From: Acidobacteriota bacterium
GTDB taxonomy: Bacteria > Acidobacteriota > Terriglobia > Terriglobales > Acidobacteriaceae
DNA: 64,000 nt
Assembly (NCBI GenBank): GCA_003225175.1
Contig: QIBA01000035.1
Location: forward strand, 47,565-111,564
Direction: 5' to 3'
The notes beneath the pieces were generated by a model. It was not told where the DNA came from and did not search any database. It saw only the letters and a program-made list of their open reading frames with translations. The position numbers and the translations under genes were made by a program. Below, in pieces: positions 1-11,072 of the stretch (positions are counted from its first letter, which is position 1; each line of letters begins with the position of its first letter).

Positions 1-206
1 GCAGCGTAAATCTTTGCCGAATTGGCGAAGATAGGTCCGCTCAGGCGTTTATCAACAATCTTCTGGTACTTGACGTAGTAGTACGCAAACACGCCAAACA
101 GAACCGTACATACGATGATGAAGCCGGCTACAGAAGCCTTGACGACGGGGTGCGAGAGGCGAGCATGAATGCCTTTGCCGCGGGGGATTTTTAGCTTGAT
201 GGCCAA
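1..206 (-). CDS. Class A penicillin-binding protein, N-terminal fragment (cut by window edge)
   Basis: The minus strand from a TTG at 204-206 reads about 68 residues before the window ends. It starts with a basic segment (MAIKLKIPRGKG), then one hydrophobic helix at about residues 25-42, then a juxtamembrane stretch with RLSGPIFAN and AKIYA. That order (short basic cytoplasmic tail, single anchor, RLxGPIF leading into the glycosyltransferase domain) is typical of bifunctional PBP1A-like enzymes that polymerise and crosslink peptidoglycan outside the membrane. Neither catalytic domain lies inside the window, so the call rests on the leader alone. An in-frame stop at 219-221 rules out a longer N-terminus. 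It is the last visible gene of a minus-strand run with proS. Confidence 0.55.
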   Translation of the reverse strand, partial: MAIKLKIPRGKGIHARLSHPVVKASVAGFIIVCTVLFGVFAYYYVKYQKIVDKRLSGPIFANSAKIYA

Positions 207-298
207 AGTAAAAAACTTCTACCTACATAGATTAGACGAAAGCTGGCCGGTGATGGCTCCTGATTCTGCATTGCCTCAAGATTCAAGCAGTTAGCCGC

Positions 299-670
299 CT
301 ATTGAAGGACTCGGTTAGGAATCGGATCGATCTTGGTTCCGTTCTTCGCGGCCGCATGGAAGTCCATGTCAAAGGGACGAAACATAGCATCAACGTGCAC
401 CGTATAGTTTACCCCGATGATGCAGTCCCCTCCGCCCTTTGCAACCCAAACCAATTCAGGATTTACCGGGACGCCGATCTCTGCGATCTGTTTTCTCACC
501 TCGCCACGAATGGCATTCTCATCCAATGGAGAGTATTCGTTGTTGCGAGAGATGCTCTGAAGCTCCTCCTGGAATTGATACGCCTGGATATATGGCGGCA
601 TCATCTTCCACAAAAGATAGACGACCGCAGCTACTACAAAAATGCCAAAAAGCGATTTGAGCCTCGTCAT
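299..670 (-). CDS. Small single-pass membrane or exported protein, unknown function
   Basis: This 123-residue protein has an N-terminal hydrophobic segment at about residues 7-24 (FGIFVVAAVVYLLWKMM) and a small soluble domain rich in charged residues. I do not recognise a family. The soluble part contains a Gly run (AKGGGDC) and a beta-like stretch (CIIGVNYTVHV). The ATG lies 24 bases after the proS stop and the gene ends 92 bases before the penicillin-binding protein start, so co-transcription with both is likely. The uncleaved-looking anchor suggests a periplasm-facing domain. Confidence 0.6.
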   Translation of the reverse strand: MTRLKSLFGIFVVAAVVYLLWKMMPPYIQAYQFQEELQSISRNNEYSPLDENAIRGEVRKQIAEIGVPVNPELVWVAKGGGDCIIGVNYTVHVDAMFRPFDMDFHAAAKNGTKIDPIPNRVLQ

Positions 671-694
671 GTTAATCAGAGAGCCAGAGCTGAT

Positions 695-2458
695 TTATTG
701 CGCAATTTGCCGCAATTTTTCAGTAATTTCGGCCATGCTAGCATCGACGGATTGACGTGTCGAGCGTTGTACGAGCTCCACTTTCCCTTCGGTAACCTTC
801 TTGCCAACATTGATCCGATAAGGGATTCCCACTAAATCGGCATCCTTGAACTTCACCCCCGCCCGGTCCTCACGATCGTCGAGCAGGACATCGAATCCAG
901 CAGCTGTGAGCTTTGCTGACAGCTCGTCGCCTGCGCTGCGAATCGCTGAATCGCTCACATTCGTAGGCGTTACCACTACGTCGAACGGAGCGATATTGTA
1001 AGGCAGCCAGAAACCATCGTTGTCGTTACTTTGCTCGATCGCCGACGTAAGGATGCGCTCAATGCCAATGCCGTAACTGCCCATAATGGGAGCAACTTCT
1101 TTCCCCGACTGATCCAGCACTCGCGCTCCCATGGACTCGGAGTACTTGTAGCCAAGCTTGAAGATGTGCCCAATCTCAACGGCCTTCGCTACAACCATCG
1201 GGGTGCCGCAGTTTGGACAGCCTTCGCCAGGCTGCACGTTACGCACGTCTGCGTACTGTTTTACCGCGAAATCGCGGCCGGGAGTTACGTTACGCAAGTG
1301 GTAGTCCTCTTTGTTCGCGCCCGCAATCAGGTTAGTGCGGCCTTCCAATGCTTTATCGACGTAGACCATCTTCATGCCTTCCACACCGCCGGCGTTGAAG
1401 CCATCCATATCGAGGCCGACGGGTCCGAGAAAGCCGCCAGGAGCTTTGAAGATGGATTGAATCTCTTCCCCATGCATCGGCCGGATTTCTCTCGCGCCAG
1501 TTACCGCGAGCAGCTTGGCTTCGTTGAGCATGTGATCGCCGCGGACGAAAACCGCGATGGGCCACTCGAGACGCTTGCCTTCCTCGGTGATCCAAGTACC
1601 GACCATTGCCAGCGTCTTGATCTTCTGCTTCGGTGACACGCCGAGGTACTTGGATACTTCTTCGATGGTCTTCATCCCCGGCGTTTGGACCAATTCGGGA
1701 GAGCCATTGCCGGAGGCCTTGAGATCCTCGACTGGCTCCAGCCGCGATGTCGCCTTCTCCAGATTGGCGGCGTAGCCGCACTTCGGACAGCTCGCAACCA
1801 TGTCTTCGCCCGCATCGGTATAGATCATGAACTCGTGCGATTGCGATCCCCCCATGGCTCCCGAATGGGCTTCGACGACCACGAATTTCAATCCGCAGCG
1901 AGTGAAGATCGCAGCGTAGGTGTCGTAATGTTTGCGATAGGAAACATCCAGTCCGTCGGCGTCGATATCGAAAGAATATGCGTCCTTCATAATGAACTGC
2001 CGCACGCGGAGCAGTCCCGATTTAGGACGAGGCTCGTCCCGAAACTTGGTCTGTATCTGATACCAGATCTGGGGAAGCTGCTTGTAGCTGCGCAGCTCCT
2101 TCCGCGCGATCTCCGTCATCACCTCCTCGTGCGTCATGCCGAGACAAAGATCGCGTCCGCCGCGGTCCTTGAGCCGGAACATGTTCTCGCCCATCACCGA
2201 CCAGCGGCCACTAGACTCCCACAGCTCCCGCGGATGCAGCGCCGGAAGCAGGAACTCCTGGCCGATCTTGTCCATCTCATCACGAACGATGGAGATGATC
2301 TTATTAATGGAACGCTGCCCTAGAAAAAGGTATGAGTAGATGCCGGCAGCGAGCTGACGAACATAACCCGCGCGAACCAGAAATTTGTGGCTCGCGACCT
2401 CCGCGTCGGCAGGCGCTTCGCGCAGAGTGGGAATAAACAATTGAGACCAACGATGCAT
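695..2458 (-). CDS. proS: Prolyl-tRNA synthetase, bacterial type with editing domain
   Basis: Charges tRNA-Pro with proline in the cytoplasm. Class II landmarks are visible: the TxE loop (LGMTHEE) near residue 110, motif 2 ([15 protein letters not shown]) near 140-155 and motif 3 ([13 protein letters not shown]) near 440. Between motifs 2 and 3 sits a long insertion of about 180 residues that matches the INS/YbaK editing domain of bacterial-type ProRS. It is flanked by two Cys pairs (CPKC and CPNC) that could form a small metal knuckle. The last 100 residues are the anticodon-binding domain. I place the start at the ATG ending at 2458 ([14 protein letters not shown]), which has GGAG five bases upstream and the family's usual N-terminus. 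An ATG eight codons earlier lacks a good site. Length is 587 residues, normal for the long form. Confidence 0.95.
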   Translation of the reverse strand: MHRWSQLFIPTLREAPADAEVASHKFLVRAGYVRQLAAGIYSYLFLGQRSINKIISIVRDEMDKIGQEFLLPALHPRELWESSGRWSVMGENMFRLKDRGGRDLCLGMTHEEVMTEIARKELRSYKQLPQIWYQIQTKFRDEPRPKSGLLRVRQFIMKDAYSFDIDADGLDVSYRKHYDTYAAIFTRCGLKFVVVEAHSGAMGGSQSHEFMIYTDAGEDMVASCPKCGYAANLEKATSRLEPVEDLKASGNGSPELVQTPGMKTIEEVSKYLGVSPKQKIKTLAMVGTWITEEGKRLEWPIAVFVRGDHMLNEAKLLAVTGAREIRPMHGEEIQSIFKAPGGFLGPVGLDMDGFNAGGVEGMKMVYVDKALEGRTNLIAGANKEDYHLRNVTPGRDFAVKQYADVRNVQPGEGCPNCGTPMVVAKAVEIGHIFKLGYKYSESMGARVLDQSGKEVAPIMGSYGIGIERILTSAIEQSNDNDGFWLPYNIAPFDVVVTPTNVSDSAIRSAGDELSAKLTAAGFDVLLDDREDRAGVKFKDADLVGIPYRINVGKKVTEGKVELVQRSTRQSVDASMAEITEKLRQIAQ

Positions 2459-2544
2459 GTGGCTCCGTGAGCTATGAGGCAAAGGATTTATTGTAGCGAG
2501 GAATTGCGGCCGCGTGCGTTGGCCGCAGCCGCGACTTGCAGGAG

Positions 2545-3387
2545 TTAACTCAGGGCGCCCCGCATGAAACCGAGCGATTCGGCCATGCCCATAAATGGAT
2601 CCTTCGGTTCAATCTCATACTCTAATTGAGCCTCTCCCTTGTAACCTGACCGCACCAGTTCGCGCAGCACAGGAACAATTGGCATTACGCCCAGTCCGAC
2701 AGAAACGCCTTTCGCATCTACTTGATCCGACTCCAAGTCCTTAACGTGCATGCTATACAGTCGATCCCACGTCTTCTTCACGTCCGAAACGAGGTCTTCG
2801 TGCATGCGAAAAGTGTGGCCGAGATCCATGCAGATGCCTATTTTCGGATCAAGTCCTTTGATCGCGTCATATATCTCAAGCGGTGATGGGAAGCGCTTAT
2901 CTTTAGGGCCATGGTTGTGAATGGCAGCTTTCAGGTCATAGCTGCGAATTACTTTGTCTAGCGTCCGCAATTGCTGAGGGAAAACCCCCACGACAGCGAG
3001 TGAGGCGCCGAGATCGTGAACGTAGTCGAATGCCTGACGCATCTCCGCCTCGGTATCTTTAAGATAGATCACCCCACAGCTCGTGATCGAGAGTCCCAAA
3101 TCCTCAGCCTGCATTCTGACTTGTTTCCGCTGATCGGACGTTGAAGTCAATGGCAGATGAACATCTTTCAGTGACAAGTAGCGCACGCCGAGGCGATGAA
3201 TCGTTTGCAATGTCCCGGCCAAGGGAAAAGACTTCAGTGAATACGAGCAAACTCCCACACGCAATCCATGGAATTGTTTGTCATCGCTCGCTTGCGGCCC
3301 TGCGGCGAATGAAATGAAAGGACGCATCGCACTGCATGCAGCGCTTAGGCCGGCGGCTTTTATTACACGACGACGGGTGAGACTCAT
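2545..3387 (-). CDS. Tat-exported sugar phosphate isomerase/epimerase-like TIM barrel
   Basis: A 280-residue protein with a twin-arginine leader ([12 protein letters not shown], then an Ala-rich h-region), so it is probably exported folded. The mature part is an AP-endonuclease-2-type TIM barrel: it has [12 protein letters not shown] near the first strand, [19 protein letters not shown] and SMHVKDLE, all typical metal and substrate positions of this family. Members isomerise or epimerise sugars or oxidised sugar derivatives. The start is the ATG at 3387, decided by a perfect Shine-Dalgarno at 3391-3397. It is divergent from a Gfo/Idh/MocA dehydrogenase 130 bases away, which suggests joint sugar or glycoside oxidation. 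The substrate cannot be named from sequence. Confidence 0.85.
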   Translation of the reverse strand: MSLTRRRVIKAAGLSAACSAMRPFISFAAGPQASDDKQFHGLRVGVCSYSLKSFPLAGTLQTIHRLGVRYLSLKDVHLPLTSTSDQRKQVRMQAEDLGLSITSCGVIYLKDTEAEMRQAFDYVHDLGASLAVVGVFPQQLRTLDKVIRSYDLKAAIHNHGPKDKRFPSPLEIYDAIKGLDPKIGICMDLGHTFRMHEDLVSDVKKTWDRLYSMHVKDLESDQVDAKGVSVGLGVMPIVPVLRELVRSGYKGEAQLEYEIEPKDPFMGMAESLGFMRGALS

Positions 3388-3390
3388 CGA

Positions 3391-3397
3391 TCCTCCT
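3391..3397 (-). promoter_or_regulatory. Strong Shine-Dalgarno that fixes the start at 3387
   Basis: On the minus strand AGGAGGA lies three bases before the ATG at 3387. The pairing is full consensus, and an ATG nine codons upstream has no comparable site. The internal start also gives a proper Tat leader. Confidence 0.75.
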
Positions 3398-3517
3398 ACA
3401 ATCACGCCACTCACAAGTTATCGATTGAATCGAGGTTTACAGAATGAAATGCCGATTCGCTCGCGGAAGTTATACTATGCGGCTTGCGGGCTTGATTCCA
3501 ATCCAAGGGGTTGTCAT

Positions 3518-4930
3518 ATGTCGATCGATCGCCGAGATTTTCTTAAGACTACGGGGAAAGCAATCACCGTTGGAGCAGCAACACTCGCTCTGGGCGGACG
3601 AGTACTCGGTGCCAATGATCGTGTTCGCCTCGCGATTTGCGGCGTACGCGGCCGCGGCAATGATCATCTTCACGGCTTTGCGAAAGTTCCCGGTGCGGAA
3701 ATTGCTGCGTTCTGCGACATCGATGAGAGCGTTTTGAATCAACGCGTCGGCGACATGCAGAAGCTCGGTCTCGCCAAACCCAAAACCTATGTCGATATCC
3801 GCAAGCTCCTCGAGGACAAAGATATCGATGCAATTTCGATCGCAACTCCCAACCACTGGCATTCGCTCATGGGTATTTGGGCCTGCCAGGCTGGTAAAGA
3901 CGTATATGTAGAGAAACCGTGTTCTCACAACTCTTTTGAAGGTCGCCGGTTGGTGAGCGCGGTGAAGAAGTACAACCGCATCTGCCAGCACGGAAGTCAG
4001 TCCCGGTCGAATCCCGGCATGATCGACGCCATACAAAGAGTCCAAAACGGGACAATAAGCGACGTCTACCTCGCCCGCGCACTTTGCTACAAGTGGCGGC
4101 AATCTATCGGACGGGCCACGCCTGAACCTGTGCCCGCAGGCGTCAATTACGACCTATGGACTGGTCCCGCGCCACTGAAGCCATTCACGCGCAACCGCTT
4201 TCATTACAACTGGCATTGGATCTGGGACACCGGCAATGGCGAAATCGGCAACCAAGCCATTCATGAGATCGACATCGCGCGCTGGGGACTCGGTGTTCGC
4301 TTCCCTGTCCAGATTTCCGCAATGGGCGGGCACTTCATGTTCGACGACGATCAGGAAACACCCAATGTGCTGAACGCGACCTTCTACTTCGAGGACACCA
4401 ACAAGAAGCGCAAGATGATGGAGGTCGAAGTCCGTCACTGGATCACCAATCACGAGGCTGAGATCGGCTCAGGCGCCTACGGAAGGTCTGCCGTACCAGC
4501 CGCCGGTTTGACTGCCGGCAATGGAAAGAAGGCCAGTAACGAGCAATCGCTTGGCCCGAAGGATGCGAAGACCAATACCATCGGTAATCTCTTTTACGGC
4601 TCGAACGGCTATGTCGGCATTGACGGGTACGATGCATACAAGACCTGGCTCACGGAGGAGGCTGTGGCGGGACCCTCCGGTAAAGCGGCAGGCGACCATT
4701 TCGCAAACTTCATTGATTGCATTCGCAGTCGGCGTGCGGAAGATATTCATTCGCCGATTGAGGAAGCTCACATCTCCACGACGCTGGTGCATCTTGCGAA
4801 CGCCTCATATCGGCTGGGGCGCACGCTGCAATTCGATCCCGAAAAGGAAGAAGTCGTTGGAGATGAGGAAGCAAACCGCATGCTGCGCGGCACATATCGC
4901 GCGCCATACGTTGTGCCAGAGCAAGTCTGA
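3518..4930 (+). CDS. Tat-exported Gfo/Idh/MocA family oxidoreductase
   Basis: NAD(P)-dependent sugar or inositol dehydrogenase fold, 470 residues. It begins MSIDRRDFLKTTGKA, a twin-arginine leader with a GGRVLGA cleavage region, so the enzyme is probably periplasmic with bound cofactor. The Rossmann half follows (AICGVRGRGNDH) with the family Lys motif VEKPCSHN. The C-terminal half has GNQAIHEIDIARWG, which carries the His/Asp expected near the substrate. The start is the ATG at 3518, chosen because AAGGGG sits seven bases upstream and the Tat leader starts here; the frame stays open further 5' with no such signals. Neighbours are two TIM-barrel isomerases, one divergent and one downstream, consistent with a small pathway for oxidised sugars such as 3-keto-glycosides (inference). 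Confidence 0.88.
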   Translation: MSIDRRDFLKTTGKAITVGAATLALGGRVLGANDRVRLAICGVRGRGNDHLHGFAKVPGAEIAAFCDIDESVLNQRVGDMQKLGLAKPKTYVDIRKLLEDKDIDAISIATPNHWHSLMGIWACQAGKDVYVEKPCSHNSFEGRRLVSAVKKYNRICQHGSQSRSNPGMIDAIQRVQNGTISDVYLARALCYKWRQSIGRATPEPVPAGVNYDLWTGPAPLKPFTRNRFHYNWHWIWDTGNGEIGNQAIHEIDIARWGLGVRFPVQISAMGGHFMFDDDQETPNVLNATFYFEDTNKKRKMMEVEVRHWITNHEAEIGSGAYGRSAVPAAGLTAGNGKKASNEQSLGPKDAKTNTIGNLFYGSNGYVGIDGYDAYKTWLTEEAVAGPSGKAAGDHFANFIDCIRSRRAEDIHSPIEEAHISTTLVHLANASYRLGRTLQFDPEKEEVVGDEEANRMLRGTYRAPYVVPEQV

Positions 4931-4966
4931 ATTGATTGTGTCCAGTGGCAGGAGCATGTAAGAATC

Positions 4967-4996
4967 CGGAGCGCCGGGATACCTCCCGTCGCTCCG
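4967..4996. repeat. Hairpin of the CGGAGCGCC repeat family
   Basis: Outer arms CGGAGCG (4967-4973) and CGCTCCG (4990-4996) pair perfectly. Inner arms CGGGA and TCCCG pair around a TACC loop, with one C/T mismatch between the two stems. It lies in the 110-base gap between two plus-strand genes. The CGGAGCGCC core recurs at 6232, 32591 and (in reverse) 55541. Confidence 0.6.
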
Positions 4997-5040
4997 AGGC
5001 TTGCCCATCGAATAGGGAGGTGCAGACCGCACCCTGCGCC

Positions 5041-5880
5041 ATGATCACAAGACGAGCACTCCTCGCTTCATTGGCCGTGTCGCCATTCTTCATGGCTTTC
5101 AAGTCCAGCGAAGATATCAAGATCGGCGTTTGCACTCGCGATTGCGCCAGCGCAGCGAAGTACGGTTTTGATTACATCGAACCGGCAGCCGCTGAGATCG
5201 CGGTCATGAGCGATGACGAATTTCGGGATTACTCTGAGGAGGTACTCGCTTCTCCAATCCGTTGCCGGGCGTTTAACAGTCTTATTCGTCGACCTGACCT
5301 GAGAGTCGTCGGCAACGAAGTCTCAATTTCCGTCTTGAGAGATTATTTGGAGCCCTGCCTTGCACGTTGCCGACGCCTTGGAGCCTCGGTTGCGGTTTGG
5401 GGCAGCGCCGGATCGCGCAATGTTCCGGAGGGATTCTCCCGGCATCGAGCTCACGAACAGATCGTCCAATTCCTTCGGATGGCTGGTGATGTTGCTCGCC
5501 ATCACGATCTCGTCGTCGCGATCGAGCCGCTTCGCCGCCAGGAAAGTAACATTCTGAACACTGGCGGCGAGGCACTGGAGATGGTGCGCGCCGCGAAGCA
5601 CGCCAACGTGCGCATGATCATCGACTACTATCATCTTCGCGAGGAGAACGAGGATCCGAAGGTCCTCGAGACAGGTCAACGAGAAATTGTCCATTTGCAT
5701 TTCGCAAACCCTCATGGACGCGTCTGGCCACACGATCTGAACGAGGATGATCACTACATCGATTTCTTCCGTTATCTCAAGAAGATCGGTTATTCCGGCG
5801 GTATTTCAGTCGAAGGTAAAGGGACGTTTGAGAATGATGGCGCCGCAAGCCGAGCGTTCTTTCGGATGGCGACGGCCTGA
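5041..5880 (+). CDS. Exported sugar phosphate isomerase/epimerase-like TIM barrel
   Basis: A 279-residue AP-endonuclease-2-type TIM barrel. The N-terminus (MITRRALLASLAVSPFFMAF) looks like a Sec or weak Tat leader with an RR pair. Recognisable stretches are GFDYIEPAAAEIAV, VVAIEPLRR, MIIDYYHL and VHLHFANPHG, with the Glu, Asp and His residues that usually bind metal. It is the second such isomerase in this cluster and lies downstream of the Gfo/Idh/MocA gene on the same strand, so it may act on that dehydrogenase's product. A GGGAGGT sits 20 bases upstream of the ATG, farther than ideal, so the start is moderately sure. The frame stays open upstream to 4936, but that part is not protein-like. 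Confidence 0.8.
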   Translation: MITRRALLASLAVSPFFMAFKSSEDIKIGVCTRDCASAAKYGFDYIEPAAAEIAVMSDDEFRDYSEEVLASPIRCRAFNSLIRRPDLRVVGNEVSISVLRDYLEPCLARCRRLGASVAVWGSAGSRNVPEGFSRHRAHEQIVQFLRMAGDVARHHDLVVAIEPLRRQESNILNTGGEALEMVRAAKHANVRMIIDYYHLREENEDPKVLETGQREIVHLHFANPHGRVWPHDLNEDDHYIDFFRYLKKIGYSGGISVEGKGTFENDGAASRAFFRMATA

Positions 5881-5899
5881 GAAAAATCGACTGGACGAA

Positions 5900-6191
5900 T
5901 CCTTTAATGAGACTCACGAATCTGCGCAGACTGGCACTACACCTACCAAAGAACACAAAAAAGTTGTGGTCGAGTTTAACGTCTTGCCATGGGCAATCAC
6001 GTTCGAGCCTCAGGGTGAATTAGAACATGCAGAACTGGAATTCGTGACACGAGCATTTGACATGAAGGGAAAGTCAGTGGGCGAAACTCAGGCAACCACC
6101 GTCACGGCAGACCTGAAGCCTGCGATATACAAAGAAGAGCACTATGATCGGCACGCTGGTAGCGAAGGTTGAAGTACCTCAGGGATCCTGA
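5900..6191 (+). pseudogene. Remnant of a VWFA-related protein C-terminus
   Basis: After the isomerase stop, a reading frame holds a beta-rich stretch (VVVEFNVLPWAITFEP, then HAELEFVTRAFDMKGKSV, then TADLKPAIYK) that resembles the C-terminal region of the VWFA-related proteins common in Acidobacteriota. Near 6140 the match passes to another frame, which reads IGTLVAKVEVP before a stop at 6189-6191; that is also how these proteins usually end. There is no start codon context and no VWA domain. I read it as a decayed 3' end with a frameshift. The assignment is from memory of the family pattern, not from a search. Confidence 0.4.
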
Positions 6192-6231
6192 ACCTTTTGT
6201 GAGTTCAGACTGTCTTTTCTGGTGTTGACAA

Positions 6232-6264
6232 CGGAGCGCCGGCGCGAGGCCGTCCGATGCTCCG
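6232..6264. repeat. Hairpin of the CGGAGCGCC repeat family
   Basis: CGGAGC (6232-6237) pairs with GCTCCG (6259-6264) around a GC-rich loop that begins GCCGG. It sits just 3' of the glycoside hydrolase gene on the minus strand and may help end its transcript, but there is no T-run. Confidence 0.5.
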
Positions 6265-6272
6265 CTGGAATC

Positions 6273-7853
6273 TCAGGCTCCTCCTGCATAGGACACCCGA
6301 TCAGACATTTGATTCCTGAAGCTCGGCTTACCGACAGCCTTCACATACACGGCGTAGGAACCCGCGGCGAAGTGATAGGAAGATAAATCAAGTGTGCGGG
6401 TTCCTACGGGTACTTCCGACAACGGCATCAGATTCTCGCCGTCAACCGAGATAAAAGGAACGTAATGATCAATCGTGTTCTCGTTCCCTGTTACGGTCCA
6501 ATGAAGCTGGCTTCCGGAAACTGACGCCGAAACTGTGATGCAGTTGTCGATTCCGCTTTCAATCTCAGTCGCTTCCTCGTAGTCGTTCCATGTCACTAAC
6601 TGCAAGGATTCAAGCTGAGTAGCTTTGGAGTAATATTTCCCGATTTCGGAAAATGTCGAGAGCCAGGTTTGTCCACAGTTTTGATTGATGGTTCGATTGG
6701 ACGACCAGTCGGCCAAAGTGTCGTTGAAACCTTTGTACGTTGCCCCGAAAACGTGGCTGGGCAAGGCTGTAACCCCGGCAGCGTAGAAATTATCGAGATA
6801 GGATTGCGCCCAGTCATTCGCATCCGAATCGATGATGACCCAGGAAATGCTGCCGTTGCTCTGCGGGTGACTAAACCCCCCAGGATTCTGGAATATAAGC
6901 AGCGGGTTTCCGGGCACGCTTGCCACAATCCTGCCCCAGTCCAGCGTCCCAAATCGGTCTGGATCAAAGAAGAACACGGCAGGACGGCCATTGATCCTCA
7001 TGTATGCCGAAGATGTCTCGAAATTGTTGTAAGCGTACGTAAGATCCGTGATCATCTGACCACTTAGGTCGCATCCGGCAGTCGCGCTGCAATGGTTCAA
7101 TGCGCCGCCATCCTCCATGATCGCGAAGACGAACTCCCCGTTTCGACTCTCCGCTTCAGCCTTTAGCGAAAACGCGGTCGCGTTGGGCATGGCGTTGTTT
7201 TGGCCATACCAATCTTCGATAAATCCAGAGATGCCGCGACTCAACGCATCGCTTACCTGCCGCTTGATTTGCGCCGGATCGCTTGACGTGTAGCCAACGT
7301 CCATGTGGCTCGATTCTCCAAACCAAGCCATGAAATGAGCGTAAATCCTGGTCGCCGCACCAGGATAGAGCAGCATTCGTGTATCGACTTTGCTGACATT
7401 GGATAAGCCTGCATTGCCGTTAAGCTGCCGGCCAAAAGTTGTCGCCGCACTCGTGTTGCCGGACGTTTCAGCGGTCACTGAGGTTGTGGGCTTTACTGGT
7501 GTCGGCATTGGTGTAGGAGTTGGCGGGGGGGCTGGCGTTGGTGTAGGAGTAGGGGTCGGCGTTGGTGTGGGGGTTGGCGTTGGTGCGGGCGTCGGCGTCG
7601 GTGTGGGGGTCGGGGTCGGGCTTGGTGTGGGCGTGGGAACTGGAGTTGGTGTCGGGGTTACGGAGGTTGGCGTAGATCCGCTGCCAGCCGTAGCCGATGC
7701 TGGAGTTGACGTGAAGCTAGAAGCGCCACCTCCCCCGCATCCAGTAACAAGTGCTAAACAAACGAGCGTGCACGAACAAAAACAAACGCGTGAAGTACGC
7801 TTCAAGTCTCGCCTCCAAGGGAAAGGCGAGGGTATCGGTTGCAGCTGCTTCAC
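6273..7853 (-). CDS. Lipoprotein with TP-repeat linker and GH71/GH99-like catalytic domain
   Basis: A 526-residue secreted protein. The signal peptide ends in the lipobox LVTGC followed by four glycines, so it is probably lipid-anchored. Residues of about 55-120 are a Thr-Pro repeat linker. The rest resembles the glycoside hydrolase family 71/99 barrel: RIYAHFMAWFGES, GISGFIEDWYGQNN, FVFAIMEDGG, GRPAVFFFDPD and VTWNDYEEATEIESG, with acidic residues at strand ends that could be catalytic. A C-terminal beta domain (from about 440) looks like an accessory module. Such enzymes cut alpha-glucans or alpha-mannans. The start is a GTG at 7853 and is uncertain because the Shine-Dalgarno is weak. Linker codons are highly repetitive, and alleles may differ in length. 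Confidence 0.75.
   Translation of the reverse strand: MKQLQPIPSPFPWRRDLKRTSRVCFCSCTLVCLALVTGCGGGGASSFTSTPASATAGSGSTPTSVTPTPTPVPTPTPSPTPTPTPTPTPAPTPTPTPTPTPTPTPTPAPPPTPTPMPTPVKPTTSVTAETSGNTSAATTFGRQLNGNAGLSNVSKVDTRMLLYPGAATRIYAHFMAWFGESSHMDVGYTSSDPAQIKRQVSDALSRGISGFIEDWYGQNNAMPNATAFSLKAEAESRNGEFVFAIMEDGGALNHCSATAGCDLSGQMITDLTYAYNNFETSSAYMRINGRPAVFFFDPDRFGTLDWGRIVASVPGNPLLIFQNPGGFSHPQSNGSISWVIIDSDANDWAQSYLDNFYAAGVTALPSHVFGATYKGFNDTLADWSSNRTINQNCGQTWLSTFSEIGKYYSKATQLESLQLVTWNDYEEATEIESGIDNCITVSASVSGSQLHWTVTGNENTIDHYVPFISVDGENLMPLSEVPVGTRTLDLSSYHFAAGSYAVYVKAVGKPSFRNQMSDRVSYAGGA
7496..7665 (-). repeat. Coding minisatellite for a Thr-Pro linker
   Basis: On the plus strand this appears as repeated GGTGTNGG and GGCGTTGGTGT units; on the minus strand it encodes alternating Thr-Pro. 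Period is mostly 6 bases with interruptions giving Ala-Pro, Val-Pro and Met-Pro. It separates the lipid anchor from the catalytic domain and is a likely site of slippage. Confidence 0.85.
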
Positions 7854-9887
<2,034 letters not shown>

Positions 9888-9940
9888 AAATCCCGGAGCG
9901 CGCGAGTATGAATACAAAATGTTTGAGGCTTCGTGACCTC

Positions 9941-9955
9941 CGAAGGCCGCCTTCG
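9941..9955. other. Short GC hairpin between pyrG and kdsA
   Basis: CGAAGG-CCG-CCTTCG is a perfect 6-bp stem with a 3-base loop. There is no T-run, so it is not a classic terminator. It could be an mRNA processing or pausing signal, or chance. Confidence 0.35.
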
Positions 9956-9996
9956 TGACGGGCGTGTTCGCCCTCGGGTCTGTTACTCTCCGTTGA

Positions 9997-10833
9997 ATGG
10001 AATTTGAGGTCGGTAACGTCCACGTAGGTTCGGGTGAACTCTTCCTGATCGCTGGACCGTGTGTGATCGAGAGTGAAGCCCATACTCTCAAAATGGCTGA
10101 AGCTATCAGCACTATTACGCGCGAAATGCGCATTCCCTACATCTTCAAAGCTTCCTACGACAAGGCCAATCGAACTTCACTGAAGAGCTTCCGCGGACCC
10201 GGCCTCAAGGAAGGTACTCGCATTCTGCGAAAGGTCGCGGAGACTCATCGCGTTCCGGTGCTGACTGATATCCATGCGCCTGAACACGCGGAGCCAGTCG
10301 CGGAAGCTGTCGACGTCCTTCAGATTCCCGCTTTCCTCTGCCGTCAGACCGATCTCCTGGTTGCGGCCGCGAAGACCGGACGCGCAATCAATGTCAAGAA
10401 GGGACAGTTCGTCGCGCCCTGGGATATGCGACACGCCGTCGAAAAGATTCGGGAGAGCGGCAACGGACGAATCTTCCTCACCGAACGTGGATCAAGCTTC
10501 GGCTACAACAATCTCGTGGTGGACATGCGTTCCCTGTCAATCATGCGAAAACTCGCTCCCGTGGTCTTCGACGCGACTCATTCCGTTCAGCTTCCCAGCG
10601 CAGGAACTGGCGAGAATGGCCAGCCGAAGCAGAGCGGCGGACAACCGGAGTTCATTCCCATACTCTCACGGGCTGCCGTGGCCGTCGGTGTTGATGGAGT
10701 ATTCCTGGAAGTGCACGACAATCCTTCGCAAGCAAAGTCCGACGGAGCCAATGCGTTGCCCCTTTCAAAGCTGAAGGAGACTCTGCAGCGGTTACTCGCG
10801 GTACATCGCTCAGTAAATCTGCCGGCACAGTAA
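9997..10833 (+). CDS. kdsA: 3-deoxy-D-manno-octulosonate-8-phosphate synthase (metal-dependent type)
   Basis: Condenses arabinose-5-phosphate with phosphoenolpyruvate to KDO-8-phosphate for lipopolysaccharide inner core; 278 residues, normal length. Motifs include [10 protein letters not shown] near residue 20, [42 protein letters not shown] and [10 protein letters not shown]. Cys22 in GPCVIES marks the metal-dependent class; metal-independent KdsA enzymes such as that of E. coli have Asn here. The gene follows pyrG. Its presence implies an outer membrane with KDO-type lipopolysaccharide. Confidence 0.95.
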   Translation: MEFEVGNVHVGSGELFLIAGPCVIESEAHTLKMAEAISTITREMRIPYIFKASYDKANRTSLKSFRGPGLKEGTRILRKVAETHRVPVLTDIHAPEHAEPVAEAVDVLQIPAFLCRQTDLLVAAAKTGRAINVKKGQFVAPWDMRHAVEKIRESGNGRIFLTERGSSFGYNNLVVDMRSLSIMRKLAPVVFDATHSVQLPSAGTGENGQPKQSGGQPEFIPILSRAAVAVGVDGVFLEVHDNPSQAKSDGANALPLSKLKETLQRLLAVHRSVNLPAQ

Positions 10834-10963
10834 GTACTTTTTCGAATCTCTGTCACGGCACAATTACGCATTTTTTTTATTGATTATTTCAGCGTTCCGT
10901 CGTACTAGGAATAAGCGGGGGAATTTGTGATTGTGTCATAATGGGAAAAACCCGATGGTGGGC

Positions 10964-11033
10964 ATGAGATCGACTAGATATCTCATGAGATCGGATGAGA
11001 TCTCGCCATCTAAGTCCTTTGGATGATGAGATC
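10964..11033. repeat. Cluster of ATGAGATC repeats and palindromes
   Basis: The octamer ATGAGATC starts at 10964, 10985, 10995 and 11026. It forms a perfect 12-bp palindrome, ATCTCATGAGAT, at 10980-10991, and an 8-bp palindrome GAGATCTC at 10997-11004. The stretch is in a gap between two convergent genes (kdsA and the CocE-like hydrolase), where operators are not expected. Confidence 0.6.
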
Positions 11034-11072
11034 GAACAAAATTTCGGCACGTCCCGAAGAAGCATGCCGACT

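Noticed and set aside
1031..2323. Plus-strand frames opposite proS
   Set aside because: Antisense to conserved synthetase and editing domains; shadows only.
10860..10880. T-run after kdsA as an intrinsic terminator
   Set aside because: There is no GC-rich stem before the T-run.
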